Part shown: one piece after another, positions 25,501-34,697 of the stretch
Layout: every line of letters begins with the position of its first letter
Numbering within the stretch: the first letter of the stretch is position 1
Source: Caldilineaceae bacterium
Lineage (GTDB): Bacteria; Chloroflexota; Anaerolineae; Caldilineales; Caldilineaceae
NCBI GenBank assembly: GCA_026645575.1
Contig: JAPKMW010000052.1
Span: forward strand, 1 to 64,000
DNA: 64,000 bases
Direction of reading: 5' to 3'
Notes under the pieces: model-generated
What the model was told of the DNA's origin: nothing
Seen by the model: only the letters and a program-made list of their open reading frames with translations
The model's database searches: none
Program-made: the position numbers and the translations under genes

Positions 25501-25642
25501 ACAACGGATTCAGAAGGCAGCGGATTGCTCATTTGCTGACCGGAAGCGGCTAAAACAGTAAGTGTTTGGTCAGATGGATAAATCTTTTATCTTCTATTGT
25601 TTGGTCTTGTCGTAAAAATCTGCTGCCTTTTGAATCCGTTGT
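25501..25642. mobile_element. 142-bp MITE-like element with 26-bp terminal inverted repeats
   Basis: ACAACGGATTCAGAAGGCAG begins the left arm at 25501-25526, and the right arm 25617-25642 is its inverted copy (24 of 26 matches). A nested CTGACC...GGTCAG stem lies inside. There is no coding capacity. It could be a miniature inverted-repeat element or a large regulatory hairpin upstream of the transport operon. The rest of the 379-bp gap (25342-25720) holds a TATTAT promoter-like box near 25418 and nothing else I can support. Confidence 0.5.
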
Positions 25643-25720
25643 CGTGTCCTCATTTGATGCCCATCTGTTTCCGTAATCGCCTAATTTTGGATGGATGAAT
25701 TCATGGAAGGAGCCAACGGT

Positions 25721-27067
25721 ATGATCAACGAACGCATCTCACGACGAAGTTTTCTGGCCCTGACAGCCGGCCTAACCGGCGCTACTGCGTTAGCGGCCTG
25801 TGCTGTGCCGGCAGCCGCCCCTGGTGGTGAGCAAGCTGCTGCCGGCAGCGCTGCCCCCGCCGCCGAAGTCGCCGACCTGCGCCTCACCTTCTGGGGTGAC
25901 CTGGCCGATATGCCGACCTGGAACTGGGGGTTGGAAGAGTTCAAGAAGGAACATGGCGACATCAATATTCAGTGGGAGAACACCCCCTGGGGCGAGTATT
26001 GGACCAAGTTGCAGACCGAGGTGGCCGGCGGCGTCACGCCCGATGTGGTCGGCATGGTCTCCATGTATTCGCAGCAATACATCCGCCAGGGGACGCTCCT
26101 GCCGCTCAATCAATTTATCGAGCGGGAGCCGGATGTCAATGTCGATGACTTCTGGCCGGCGATCATGCCCGCCTACCGTCACCAAGGCGAAACCTTTGCC
26201 TTCCCCTATGACCTCTCTACCATGTTGCTGATGTACAACAAAAAGCTCTTTGACGAAGCCGGCGTCCCCCATCCCGTGGGCGACTGGACATGGGATCAGT
26301 TCCTCGATGCCTGCCAGAAGTTGACCAAAGACACCGACGGTGACGGCAAGGTCGATCAATGGGGCTGGTTGCTGCCCAATTTGTCGGGCTGGACGCTGGA
26401 TGTCCCCTTAACGACCAACAAGGCGAGCATGTACAATGCCGAAGGGACAAAGTCTACGCTGGACACGCCCGAAGCCATCGAGACGCTTCAGTGGCTGGCC
26501 GACCTGCGCAATGTCCACAAGGTGGTGCCAACGCCCGGCGAAATTGGCGATGTGCCGCTCTTTGAGACCGGTCGCGCCGCCATGACCTGGGGCAATCCCG
26601 AATTTGTCCAGGTGCTGACTTCGCGTGTCGGCCCGCCGCGCCAGAATGATAATTTTGCGTGGGATGTGGCGCTCTTCCCCATGAAACAGCAGAATGGCAA
26701 CGCTGTACAGGGCGGCAGCTTTGCCATTGGCAAGACGACGAAATATGTGGAGCAAGCGTGGACCTTCCTGAAATTCTACACCAGCGCACCCATTCTCAAG
26801 GAGATGGTCGGCGTGCCTAGCCGCGGCATCCCCGGTCGCGCCTCGATTGGTGACACGCTGGTGACCGACAACAACCCCGAACATCAACAGTACTTCCTGG
26901 ATGTGATGGAATACGCCATCTCGACCTTTATCCCGGTCTATCAGCAGGCGGTCGCCATCAACCAGAAGCACCTGGACCCCGTCTTCCTGGGCGAAACCAC
27001 CGCCGCTGAAGCCTGTGTCGCCCTGGCCGAAGAATTGAATCCAATCTTGGAAAAAGCGGCAGCATAA
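25721..27067 (+). CDS. Sugar ABC transporter substrate-binding lipoprotein
   Basis: A 448-residue family 1 extracellular solute-binding protein. The N-terminus has a twin-arginine signal (SRRSFLALTAG) ending in a lipobox (ALAAC), so it is likely exported folded and lipid-anchored. The mature part has the typical LRLTFWGD start and a TWDQFLDACQKLTKDTDGDG segment. The ATG at 25721 follows GGAAGGAG with good spacing. It heads a unit with two permeases, but no ATPase gene is present, so a shared MsmK-type ATPase elsewhere must energise it. The ligand is probably a sugar, polyol or oligosaccharide. Confidence 0.93.
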   Translation: MINERISRRSFLALTAGLTGATALAACAVPAAAPGGEQAAAGSAAPAAEVADLRLTFWGDLADMPTWNWGLEEFKKEHGDINIQWENTPWGEYWTKLQTEVAGGVTPDVVGMVSMYSQQYIRQGTLLPLNQFIEREPDVNVDDFWPAIMPAYRHQGETFAFPYDLSTMLLMYNKKLFDEAGVPHPVGDWTWDQFLDACQKLTKDTDGDGKVDQWGWLLPNLSGWTLDVPLTTNKASMYNAEGTKSTLDTPEAIETLQWLADLRNVHKVVPTPGEIGDVPLFETGRAAMTWGNPEFVQVLTSRVGPPRQNDNFAWDVALFPMKQQNGNAVQGGSFAIGKTTKYVEQAWTFLKFYTSAPILKEMVGVPSRGIPGRASIGDTLVTDNNPEHQQYFLDVMEYAISTFIPVYQQAVAINQKHLDPVFLGETTAAEACVALAEELNPILEKAAA

Positions 27068-27177
27068 GGGAGACAGGTAAACAGGTAAACAGGTAAACAG
27101 GGACATATGACGTGTCTCCCTATCTCCCTGTTTACCTGTCTCCCTGTCTCCCTATTTACCTGTCTACCAACCAGGGA
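27067..27177. repeat. Octamer repeat (GTAAACAG)n with inverted copy between binding protein and permease
   Basis: AGACAGGTAAACAGGTAAAC units are followed by blocks of GTTTACCT and CTCCCTGT that pair with them. In the mRNA this makes a long hairpin between the binding-protein and permease cistrons. Confidence 0.85.
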
Positions 27178-27185
27178 AATAACTC

Positions 27186-28139
27186 ATGGCAACTATTGCA
27201 CAAGAGATAAAGCCAACAGCGCGGCGCAGAAGCAGTGTGTGGCGCAACAGGAATCGACGACGGGAATTGATCGCCGCCCTCTGTTTTTTGCTGCCCAACT
27301 TGGTTGGCTTTGTGATCTTTATGGCCGGCCCGCTCTTGACCTCGTTGGGGATTTCGTTGTTGGAATGGAATCTGTTAACCCCGCCGGTCTGGCTGGGAGT
27401 GGAAAACTATTTCCATCTGGTGCAGGATGATGATTTCTGGCTCAGTCTGCGCGCCACCTTCTATTACATGGCGGGTAGTGTGCCGTTGAGCATTGTGTCG
27501 GCCTTGGCGCTGGCGCTGGCGCTCAACCAGAAGATCCGCGGCATTGCCATCTACCGCACCATCTACTTCATCCCGGTTGTCTCGTCGATGATTGCGGTGG
27601 CGCTCATGTGGCGTTGGATGTACAACCCCACCTCCGGCATTCTCAACTATATGCTCGACTGGCTCTTTACCACCCTCCACCTGCCGCTCACCCCGCCCGA
27701 CTGGTTGCAAAGCCGGGTCTGGGCCATGCCGGCGATTATCTTGATGAGCGTCTGGAAGGGCTTGGGCTATAACATGGTTCTCTTTCTGGCTGGTCTGCAA
27801 GGGATTCCTGCCCATCTCTACGAAGCCGCCGAGATCGACGGCGCAAGCAGTTGGATCAAATTCCGCCACATCACCCTGCCGCTGTTGACGCCGACTACCT
27901 TTTTCATTGTGATCATTTCGATCATCGGCTCGTTCCAGATCTTTGAACAAGCCTACATCATGACCCAAGGCGGCCCGGCGCGCTCGACGGTGACAACAGT
28001 CTATTACATCTATGAAAATGGCTTCCAGTGGTATCAGATGGGCTATGCGTCGGCAGTGGCCTGGTTCCTCTTTGCCTTGATTCTGCTGGTGACGGTGATT
28101 CAGTGGCGCTATCAAGATCGGTGGGTCTTCTATGAGTGA
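27186..28139 (+). CDS. Sugar ABC transporter permease (MalF-like)
   Basis: A 317-residue inner-membrane permease of the CUT1 family with six helices after a basic N-terminus (RRRSSVWRNRNRRR). The EAA loop that contacts the ATPase is EAAEIDGASSWIKFRHITLP. The last codons overlap the next permease by 8 bp, indicating translational coupling. It pairs with the neighbouring MalG-like subunit. Confidence 0.95.
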   Translation: MATIAQEIKPTARRRSSVWRNRNRRRELIAALCFLLPNLVGFVIFMAGPLLTSLGISLLEWNLLTPPVWLGVENYFHLVQDDDFWLSLRATFYYMAGSVPLSIVSALALALALNQKIRGIAIYRTIYFIPVVSSMIAVALMWRWMYNPTSGILNYMLDWLFTTLHLPLTPPDWLQSRVWAMPAIILMSVWKGLGYNMVLFLAGLQGIPAHLYEAAEIDGASSWIKFRHITLPLLTPTTFFIVIISIIGSFQIFEQAYIMTQGGPARSTVTTVYYIYENGFQWYQMGYASAVAWFLFALILLVTVIQWRYQDRWVFYE

Positions 28140-29028
28140 ACAAACCTTGACTGCACAACCTGTCCTGCGTGGCGCAGCCGTCACCCAACGGCGATCGCGC
28201 CGGCTGGGGCGCTATTTCTGGCAACATCTCATCAGCCATCTCCTGTTGACCCTGGGCGCGGTGACAATGGTCATCCCCTTTCTCTGGATGTTGTCAACCT
28301 CGTTGAAAAATGACCGGCAGGCGTACATCTTCCCGCCCGAATGGCTGCCCGACCCGATCATGTGGTCGAATTACAGCACCACCTGGCAGGCGCTACCCTT
28401 TGACCTTTTCTTGCTGAACAGCGTGGTTGTCTCCGTCTTCGTGACGTTGGGGCAGATCTTCACCTGTTCGCTGGGCGCCTTTGCCTTTGCGCGCTTACAT
28501 TTTCCCGGTCGCGACCAGTTGTTTTTTCTCTACCTGGCGACGATCATGGTGCCCTTCCAGGTGGTCATGATCCCGCTCTTTATTCTGGTGCGCGAACTGA
28601 AGTGGATCGACAGCTATGCCGGCTTGATCATTCCTCTGATCTTTAGCGCCTATGGCACCTTTCTGCTGCGCCAGTTCTTTCTGACCATTCCCAACGAACT
28701 GGAAGACGCTGCCAAGATCGACGGCTGTAGCTACTTCCGCATCTACTGGAACATTATGTTGCCCCTCTCCAAACCGGCGTTGGCGACGTTGGGGATCTTT
28801 GTTTTTCTGTGGAGTTGGAATAACTTTCTCTGGCCGCTGCTGATTGTCAACACGCTGGAGATGAAGACGCTGCCGCTAGGGCTGGCCTATTTTCTGGGGC
28901 AATATACGGTCTACTGGAATCTCCTGATGGTGGGCGCAACCATTGCGTTGCTGCCGGTGTTGATCGTCTTTTTCTTTGCCCAGCGCTATTTTATTGAAGG
29001 GATTACGCTGACGGGGTTGAAGGGCTGA
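28132..29028 (+). CDS. Sugar ABC transporter permease (MalG-like)
   Basis: A 298-residue CUT1 permease with six helices. Its EAA loop reads EDAAKIDGCSYFRIYWNIML. Overlap with the preceding permease and consistent spacing show one operon. It completes the membrane part of the importer. Confidence 0.95.
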   Translation: MSEQTLTAQPVLRGAAVTQRRSRRLGRYFWQHLISHLLLTLGAVTMVIPFLWMLSTSLKNDRQAYIFPPEWLPDPIMWSNYSTTWQALPFDLFLLNSVVVSVFVTLGQIFTCSLGAFAFARLHFPGRDQLFFLYLATIMVPFQVVMIPLFILVRELKWIDSYAGLIIPLIFSAYGTFLLRQFFLTIPNELEDAAKIDGCSYFRIYWNIMLPLSKPALATLGIFVFLWSWNNFLWPLLIVNTLEMKTLPLGLAYFLGQYTVYWNLLMVGATIALLPVLIVFFFAQRYFIEGITLTGLKG

Positions 29029-29032
29029 CCAA

Positions 29033-29073
29033 TAATTAATGGTCAATGGAAAATTGAAAATGGTTAATGATGA
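29033..29073. repeat. AATGGT-rich short tandem repeat
   Basis: ATTAATGGTCAATGGAAAAT and following AATGGTTAATGA are imperfect 9-10 bp units between permease and dehydrogenase genes. It is weaker than the octamer arrays. Confidence 0.4.
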
Positions 29074-29093
29074 GCAGGTGAAAAGGGGTGTTT

Positions 29094-30131
29094 ATGCGGG
29101 GTGCGGTTGTCCCGGAGCCGGGGAAAATTGCGTTGGTGGATCTGCCGGAGCCGGCGTATAATGACTATGAAGCGTTGGTCGAAATTTTAACCTGTTCGAT
29201 CTGTTCCGGCACCGATACCCATATTGTCGATGACCACTTTCCTATGCGTGCCTACCCCTGTGTCCTGGGGCATGAAAGCATCGGGCGAGTGATCGAAGTC
29301 GGTGCGGCGGTGCGCAACCTGAAGCCGGGCGATCTGGTGCTGCGCCCAACAGCGGTGCGACCGGGCGAAACGCTCGGTGGGTACAACTCGATGTTTGGCA
29401 GCTTTGTCGAATATGGGATCGTTGCCGATGCTGCTGCGATCATTGCCGACACGCCGCGGGCGCAGACGCCAAAACTCCCGCCTTTCGCCCTGGCGCAACA
29501 GGTGACGCCGCCTGACTTTGACCCTGATCTGGCCGGCGCCTTTATCACCTTCAAAGAGACGCTCAGTTTTCTCCAGCGGCTGGGGGTGCAACCGGGGCGC
29601 AGCACCTTGATCCTAGGTAGCGGCACGGTCGGCTTGAGCTTTGCCTTGGGCGCCAAACTCATCGGTGCGACGCCGGTCATTGTCACCGGTCGCCGCTCGG
29701 AAGCGCTGGCGACGGCGCAAGCCTTTGGCGCCGATCAGGTCATCAATGTGACCAGCGAAAATCTGGTGGAAGCGGTCAAACGCTACACCAATGGGCAGGG
29801 CGTCGATTTTACCGTCGAAGCCGTGGGCGACTGGGAGGTGTTGCAAGCCGGCATTCGCACCCTGGCCGACAACGGTCAGATTGGCATCTATGGCGTCGCT
29901 CCCGCTCGCGTTGCCACCATGGACTGGTCGGGAACGGCGCGCAACTGGGCGCTGCGTTTTGTCCAACCCAAAGAAGAGCAGGTACACAACCAGGTGTTGG
30001 AGCAGATGCGCCTGGGCATGATCGACTTGCACAAGTTTGTCACCCATCGTGTACCGTTCGACGAAATTCGTGAAGGGTTTGATCTAGTGCGCAATAAGCA
30101 AGCGACCAAAGTAGTAGTCAAAATTCGGTAA
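29094..30131 (+). CDS. Zinc-dependent medium-chain dehydrogenase
   Basis: A 345-residue NAD(P)-dependent medium-chain alcohol/polyol dehydrogenase. The catalytic zinc ligands are visible: Cys in CSICSGTD, and His-Glu in LGHESIGRV. The dinucleotide fold has LGSGTVGLSFALGAKLIGA. The four-Cys structural zinc loop is absent. The ATG at 29094 follows AAAAGGGG; the in-frame GTG at 29088 is less likely. Position directly after the sugar importer suggests oxidation of the imported sugar or polyol. Confidence 0.9.
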   Translation: MRGAVVPEPGKIALVDLPEPAYNDYEALVEILTCSICSGTDTHIVDDHFPMRAYPCVLGHESIGRVIEVGAAVRNLKPGDLVLRPTAVRPGETLGGYNSMFGSFVEYGIVADAAAIIADTPRAQTPKLPPFALAQQVTPPDFDPDLAGAFITFKETLSFLQRLGVQPGRSTLILGSGTVGLSFALGAKLIGATPVIVTGRRSEALATAQAFGADQVINVTSENLVEAVKRYTNGQGVDFTVEAVGDWEVLQAGIRTLADNGQIGIYGVAPARVATMDWSGTARNWALRFVQPKEEQVHNQVLEQMRLGMIDLHKFVTHRVPFDEIREGFDLVRNKQATKVVVKIR

Positions 30132-30147
30132 CACAGGAGAATGTATC

Positions 30148-31152
30148 ATGCACTATCGCACCCTTGGCAAAACGGGGTTACGCGTCAGCGAACTGGCCAT
30201 GGGCGGCTTGTTTGTCGCGTCCCGCTTTTCGACCGGCAAAGAGGACGCCCGGCGCGCCGTGCAACGGGCCTTCCAACTGGGCGTCAATCTGGTGGACACG
30301 GCGCCCACCTATCTCGACAGCGAGACCGTGCTGGGCTATGCCCTGGCCGGGACGACGCAGCCCTATTTTCTTTCGACCAAATTGAGCGGCAAGTATGAGA
30401 ACTTCAATGCCCAGGACAAAGCGATGCTCCGCCGCATCTTTGACGAGAGTTTGCAGACGTTGGGCCGCGATTCCGTGGACATCCTCATGATCCACGAGCC
30501 GGATCGCCCCGGTCAATATGACTGGTTCAGCGACCACGAGCGCTTTCACGGGCCGGTCTGTGAGTTGCTGGATGAACTCAAAGCGGAAGGGTTGGTGCGC
30601 TTTACGGGGCTGGGCGGCACGACGGCTTATGAACTGCCCCACATCATCAACACCGGTCTGTATGACGTGGTGTTGACCGCCTTTAACTACAGCCTGCTCT
30701 GGCAAGAGGCGTTGATCGAAGTGATCCCGGCAGCGAAAAAGCAGGGCATGGGCATCATTGTCGGCTCGCCGTTGCAACAAGGCGCGCTGGCCCGCCGCTT
30801 TGATGACGAAGTGAATCAGGGCGCACGCTGGCTTTCCAAGCCGCGGCGGGAGCAATATAAACGGCTCTATGCTCTGCTCGATGAGATCGACATTCCGTTG
30901 GCTGAACTGGGGCTGCGTTTCGTCATCTCTAACCCAGACATTTCCACGGTGCTAATGGGCGCTCGCTCGGTTGAAGAGGTGGAAGCCAATGTCGCTGCGG
31001 TGGAAAAAGGCCCCTTGCCCGCTGATCTGTTGGGACGCATCCAAGAGATTGCAGAGATGGTGCCTTTCCGCCCCTTTGAAGAACCCTTTAGCCCGCCCTT
31101 TGGCCGTCCCAAGCGAGTAGGGCCAGGGTGGGCGAATGCCGGACGCGGCTAA
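30148..31152 (+). CDS. Aldo/keto reductase
   Basis: A 334-residue (beta/alpha)8 NAD(P)H oxidoreductase. The catalytic tetrad can be followed: Asp in VDTAPTY, Tyr in TYLDSE, Lys in FLSTKLS and His in LMIHEPD. The group resembles D-threo-aldose/L-fucose dehydrogenases. CACAGGAGAATGT precedes the ATG. It lies between two dehydrogenases in the sugar operon, pointing to aldose or polyol metabolism; the exact substrate is unknown. Confidence 0.92.
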   Translation: MHYRTLGKTGLRVSELAMGGLFVASRFSTGKEDARRAVQRAFQLGVNLVDTAPTYLDSETVLGYALAGTTQPYFLSTKLSGKYENFNAQDKAMLRRIFDESLQTLGRDSVDILMIHEPDRPGQYDWFSDHERFHGPVCELLDELKAEGLVRFTGLGGTTAYELPHIINTGLYDVVLTAFNYSLLWQEALIEVIPAAKKQGMGIIVGSPLQQGALARRFDDEVNQGARWLSKPRREQYKRLYALLDEIDIPLAELGLRFVISNPDISTVLMGARSVEEVEANVAAVEKGPLPADLLGRIQEIAEMVPFRPFEEPFSPPFGRPKRVGPGWANAGRG

Positions 31153-31189
31153 TTTATCATAACTCAACAAAAGTAGGGAGAAATGATTG

Positions 31190-32188
31190 ATGCAAGCACA
31201 AGCATTGATTTGCACCGCACAGCAACAATTTTCGCTGGAGACCTTTGCCGTTCCCGACCCTGCTGGCGATCAAATTCTGGTGCGCACGCTCTATTCCGGC
31301 GTCAGCGTCGGCACCGAGTTTGCCGTGATTCGGGGTAAGTTGGACTGGGGTCCATTCCCCGTCTGCACTGGCTATCAGGCCACCGGCGTCGTGGAGGCGG
31401 TGGGGCCAGCGGTGACCCGTTTCAAAACCGGCGATCAGGTCTACTACCGCCGCAACTTCATGCCCATGAGCTGGCAAGGGCAGAAGATCAACACCTGCGC
31501 CGGCACCCACTGTTCGGTTGCCCTTATCGGCGAAAACGCCGAAGTGGAACCGTTGCCGGAAGGTGTTGACGAGGCAGTCGGTTCCACCTTTGTTATGCCG
31601 TCGGTGGGCTACAATGCGGTCAACATGGCCGGCGTACAGATGGGTGATGTGGTGGCGGTTCACGGGGTCGGGCTGATTGGCTTGGGGGCGTTGGTGGCGG
31701 CGCGCTTGCGTGGCGCCATTACCATTGCCATTGATCTGGATGACCGCCGGCTGGCCCTGGCCCGTGACATGGGCGCGGCCTATGTCATTAATGGCAAAAC
31801 CGAAGAGGTCAAGGCGCAGGTTGAGGCAATAAAACCGGGCGGCGCTGATGTGGTCTTTGAGGCCACCGGGATTCCGGCCTCACTTGATCCAGCCTTTGCC
31901 CTTGCCCGGCTGCATGGCAAATTTGTCTTTCTGGGCAACTATGGCAACGCGCCCATCTCCTTTCACTTTCTCGTCCCCCACGTCAAACAACTGACCGCCT
32001 TCTTCCCCTGCAACGATGGGCTGAAACCCTGTCGCGACGCCGTGTTGCGCAACATCGGCAGCGGCGCCATTCCCTGGCAGAAGACCATTACCCATACTGT
32101 ATCCGCCAGGGAAGCGCCGGCGCTCTATGATGCCATCAATCGGAATGCGATCCCGGAAATGATGGGCGCCGTGATTCGGTGGGCCTAA
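31190..32188 (+). CDS. Medium-chain dehydrogenase lacking the usual zinc cysteines
   Basis: A 332-residue medium-chain reductase. It opens with the GVSVGTEFAVIRG segment typical of the subgroup in which the first zinc ligand Cys is replaced. The nucleotide fold is VHGVGLIGLGALVAARLRGA with acidic IAIDLDD at the end of beta-2, favouring NAD. It follows AAGTAGGGAG; the ATG at 31190 is chosen over the TTG at 31187. Last gene of the sugar/polyol unit. Confidence 0.88.
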   Translation: MQAQALICTAQQQFSLETFAVPDPAGDQILVRTLYSGVSVGTEFAVIRGKLDWGPFPVCTGYQATGVVEAVGPAVTRFKTGDQVYYRRNFMPMSWQGQKINTCAGTHCSVALIGENAEVEPLPEGVDEAVGSTFVMPSVGYNAVNMAGVQMGDVVAVHGVGLIGLGALVAARLRGAITIAIDLDDRRLALARDMGAAYVINGKTEEVKAQVEAIKPGGADVVFEATGIPASLDPAFALARLHGKFVFLGNYGNAPISFHFLVPHVKQLTAFFPCNDGLKPCRDAVLRNIGSGAIPWQKTITHTVSAREAPALYDAINRNAIPEMMGAVIRWA

Positions 32189-32302
32189 AACCGAATTGGG
32201 TTTGGTATATAAGTTGCCAATCGGTTGACGCCGGACGTAAGCGGTGATAAACTTGGCTATCGTCAAGCGATAACGGAAAAGCGTCATACCGACGAGGTGT
32301 CT

Positions 32303-33640
32303 ATGGGAGCTAACCCCTTCTTCCATCGGGGTGCGATTCGCACAAGCGCCGATTTCTTTGGCCGGCAGTTGGAAAGTACACAGATAGCCGATCTGCTGCG
32401 CAACGGGCAAAGTGTGGCGATGGTGGCGCCGCGCCGGCTGGGGAAAACGTCCTTGCTCTTCCATCTGCTGGATCCGACCTTCCGGCAGCAACAAGGGTTG
32501 GCAACCGACCGCTATTGTTGCGTCTACCTCAATGGCGAGGGCCGGAGTACCGTAGATCCCTCAGCGCTCTATTTGTCTTGCCTGGAAGAATTACACGAAA
32601 CCCTGACCCAAGCCGGCCACCCCAATCTCCTGCCGCCCTTGCCAACCGCCCCGGTTGACTACCGCACCTTTGCCGGTGCGATCCGCGCCGTTGCTCGTCA
32701 GGGCCTGCAACTTATTCTGATCTGGGATGAATTTGAGGCGTTGAGCCTCAACCCCCATTTGGATGCCGACTTTTTCTCCGGTCTCCGCGCCCTGGCAACC
32801 CAGTATGGCGTTGCCTATGTCACGGCCTCGGCAGAATCCCTGCTGACCCTGACTTATGTCAATCGCCAAGTCCTGAGTTCCCCTTTTTTTAATATCTTCG
32901 CCCAAGTCCGTCTCCGCCTCTTTACTCCGGCAGAGGCGACTACCCTATTGGTGGACCTTGCCGCGCGCGGTGGCGTAACCTTTGCCGCGGAGACCGTAGC
33001 CTATCTGTTGGATCTGGCTGGGTGGCACCCGCTTTACCTCCAGATTGCTGGCTACCATGCCTATGAACAGTGCGTTCACGCCGATGGGCCGCTGACTCCG
33101 GCGGCTTACGCCGCTTTACACCGCGCCTTTTGTGATGAGGTTGATGCGCATTGGCGCTACGCCTGGTCAAAGTTATCGCCGGAGGAGCAAAAATATCTGG
33201 CCTTGCTGCCGCTTGTGCGCCAGACCCAACCGACCGTTGTCCAGTGGTTGGAGACGCACGGCGTAGTCAAACGTCAGCAGGATCTCGCCGATTATCTGTC
33301 ACCGACCTTCCAAACCTTTGTTGCCCAGCAAGCCGTCGCCGGCCTGTTACAAGCGCCGCCCTTGACCCTGGAACCGATGCAGCGCACCGCTTTACAACGA
33401 GGCCGGGTCATCAAGCTGTCACCAGCAGAATTTGATCTGTTGGCGCTGTTGATCCGCCAGGAAGGCAAGGTGCTTTCCGGCGATGAGATCATGCTTGCAC
33501 TCTGGCCGACAGACCGGGATGCCGATAACGCTGAACGCTTGAAGGATCTCCTCAAAGGGCTGCGTCGCTTGTTGGACAAAGATGCTGAGTGCATCCAAAA
33601 TGTGCGCGGGCAAGGTTACTTTTTCCGCCGACTTGCGTAA
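32303..33640 (+). CDS. STAND-type ATPase with C-terminal OmpR-like winged helix
   Basis: A 445-residue regulator. It starts NPFFHRGAIRTSADFFGR, then the P-loop VAPRRLGKTSLL and Walker B LILIWDEFEAL. Residues ~365-445 form a transcriptional-activator winged helix (LSPAEFDLLALLIRQEGKVL to VRGQGYFFRRLA). OmpR-like domains bind direct repeats. The ATG at 32303 follows GACGAGG. The reading frame runs 26 codons further upstream, but that stretch is not conserved in style. It lies upstream and codirectional with the NTF2/methyltransferase block and is its likely regulator. The ATPase module matches the C-terminus of the giant protein at 40764. Confidence 0.85.
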   Translation: MGANPFFHRGAIRTSADFFGRQLESTQIADLLRNGQSVAMVAPRRLGKTSLLFHLLDPTFRQQQGLATDRYCCVYLNGEGRSTVDPSALYLSCLEELHETLTQAGHPNLLPPLPTAPVDYRTFAGAIRAVARQGLQLILIWDEFEALSLNPHLDADFFSGLRALATQYGVAYVTASAESLLTLTYVNRQVLSSPFFNIFAQVRLRLFTPAEATTLLVDLAARGGVTFAAETVAYLLDLAGWHPLYLQIAGYHAYEQCVHADGPLTPAAYAALHRAFCDEVDAHWRYAWSKLSPEEQKYLALLPLVRQTQPTVVQWLETHGVVKRQQDLADYLSPTFQTFVAQQAVAGLLQAPPLTLEPMQRTALQRGRVIKLSPAEFDLLALLIRQEGKVLSGDEIMLALWPTDRDADNAERLKDLLKGLRRLLDKDAECIQNVRGQGYFFRRLA

Positions 33641-33696
33641 GGGGCCGTTACCACTTTCCTCGCATTTTCCCCGCAATTTCCCATGATTTCCCCTTG

Positions 33697-33724
33697 TTGC
33701 CGCACCCGACGCCTGTCATACTAT
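33697..33724 (+). promoter_or_regulatory. Promoter of the NTF2/methyltransferase block
   Basis: TTGCCG (33697-33702), 16-bp spacer and TACTAT (33719-33724) lie after the regulator stop and about 40 bp before the first gene. Confidence 0.5.
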
Positions 33725-33765
33725 AGCTGCCAATTCCAGAATTTATCATGCAAAAGGAGCATTTC

Positions 33766-34095
33766 ATGGCGCTTATCATGGCAACTTGGGATCTGCCCGC
33801 CGACAAAGAACAGCTTGAGCGTTATGCCGCCTGGGCCGAGGAATCGATCAAAGAGACCCTGCGTCTGCCCGGCCTGCAAGAATGGCGCGGGTTCCGTAAT
33901 CCGTCGGGGATGACGCCGCAAGTCATGGCCATCCATGAATTTGACACAACGGCGTCACTTCAACGCTGGCTTCAGTCGGCTGATTATGCGGCAACGGTGG
34001 CGACAATGCGCACCTTGGGTTGTACAAGTTTTTCGCTACAAATCTGGGACGTTTCTCCACTGGCGCCTACGCCGCTGCGCCCACCAGAGCGTTAA
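33766..34095 (+). CDS. Small dimeric alpha-beta barrel (ABM-like) protein
   Basis: A 109-residue protein resembling antibiotic-biosynthesis-monooxygenase or EthD-type dimeric barrels: an opening strand (LIMATWDLPA), a helix (LERYAAWAEESIKETL), then strands EWRGFRN and QVMAIHEFD and a second helix. Such proteins are cofactor-free oxygenases or small-molecule binders. The ATG at 33766 follows AAAGGAGCATTTC. It is the first gene of the block ending at 40613. Confidence 0.65.
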   Translation: MALIMATWDLPADKEQLERYAAWAEESIKETLRLPGLQEWRGFRNPSGMTPQVMAIHEFDTTASLQRWLQSADYAATVATMRTLGCTSFSLQIWDVSPLAPTPLRPPER

Positions 34096-34166
34096 GACCA
34101 TTTGCGGAAAGAAGCTTGATTTCGGCTTGCAAGGGTGAGAGCCGCACGCGTTAGCACGCGGCAGAC

Positions 34167-34205
34167 CATCTGCGTTAGTACGCGACCTGTGTACTAACGC
34201 AGATG
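34167..34205. terminator. Perfect 15-bp hairpin inside the block
   Basis: CATCTGCGTTAGTAC pairs exactly with GTACTAACGCAGATG across 9 nt. A shorter GCCGC/GCGGC stem lies just before it (34141-34162). It could attenuate or process the transcript after the first gene. Confidence 0.6.
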
Positions 34206-34254
34206 TTTCAGTGCCATCCATCTGACTTTCAGTTGCACTAAATAAGGAGCAAAA

Positions 34255-34668
34255 ATGACTACGCCTGAACAAATTCTTCACATCCATCACACCTACTTAG
34301 CCGCCCACGATACCGGCGATCTGATCACGCTGGTGCAGTATACTCACCCGGCGTATAGCTATTTTCATGTCAATGCCGGCCTCAAAGGGGAGGCCGGTGA
34401 TCCTGACGTATTACAAGCGATTTATGCTAGTGGCTATAAAGCGCAGCTAAGTTTACACCACAGCGAGGCGCAAGTGTATGGTGACGCTGCCGTTGTCACC
34501 TGTTATCTTTCCGGGCAATTTACCTGGGCAGGGGGTGGCGGGTCTGTTGCCGGCACATACCGCTACACAGGGGTTTGGGTGAAGGTTGACGGACAGTGGA
34601 AAATTGTCCATGCCCATGCCTCGCCGCTGGCTCCTGAACACACGACTCGTTATCGGGAAGCCAATTAG
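34255..34668 (+). CDS. NTF2-fold (SnoaL/DUF4440-like) protein A
   Basis: A 137-residue cone-shaped NTF2-like protein: helical start (QILHIHHTYLAAHDTGDL), then strands ending GVWVKVDGQWKIVHAHASPL. The family includes isomerases, cyclases and hydrolases with a deep pocket. TAAGGAGCAAAA precedes the ATG. It is clearly related to the next gene, which shares WR/KxVHxHASPLAP. Substrate unknown. Confidence 0.85.
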   Translation: MTTPEQILHIHHTYLAAHDTGDLITLVQYTHPAYSYFHVNAGLKGEAGDPDVLQAIYASGYKAQLSLHHSEAQVYGDAAVVTCYLSGQFTWAGGGGSVAGTYRYTGVWVKVDGQWKIVHAHASPLAPEHTTRYREAN

Positions 34669-34697
34669 TGAATCTTAGCCCCAAAGCGGAGAGACCA

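Noticed and set aside
25501..25642. Insertion sequence
   Set aside because: No transposase reading frame fits in 142 bp.
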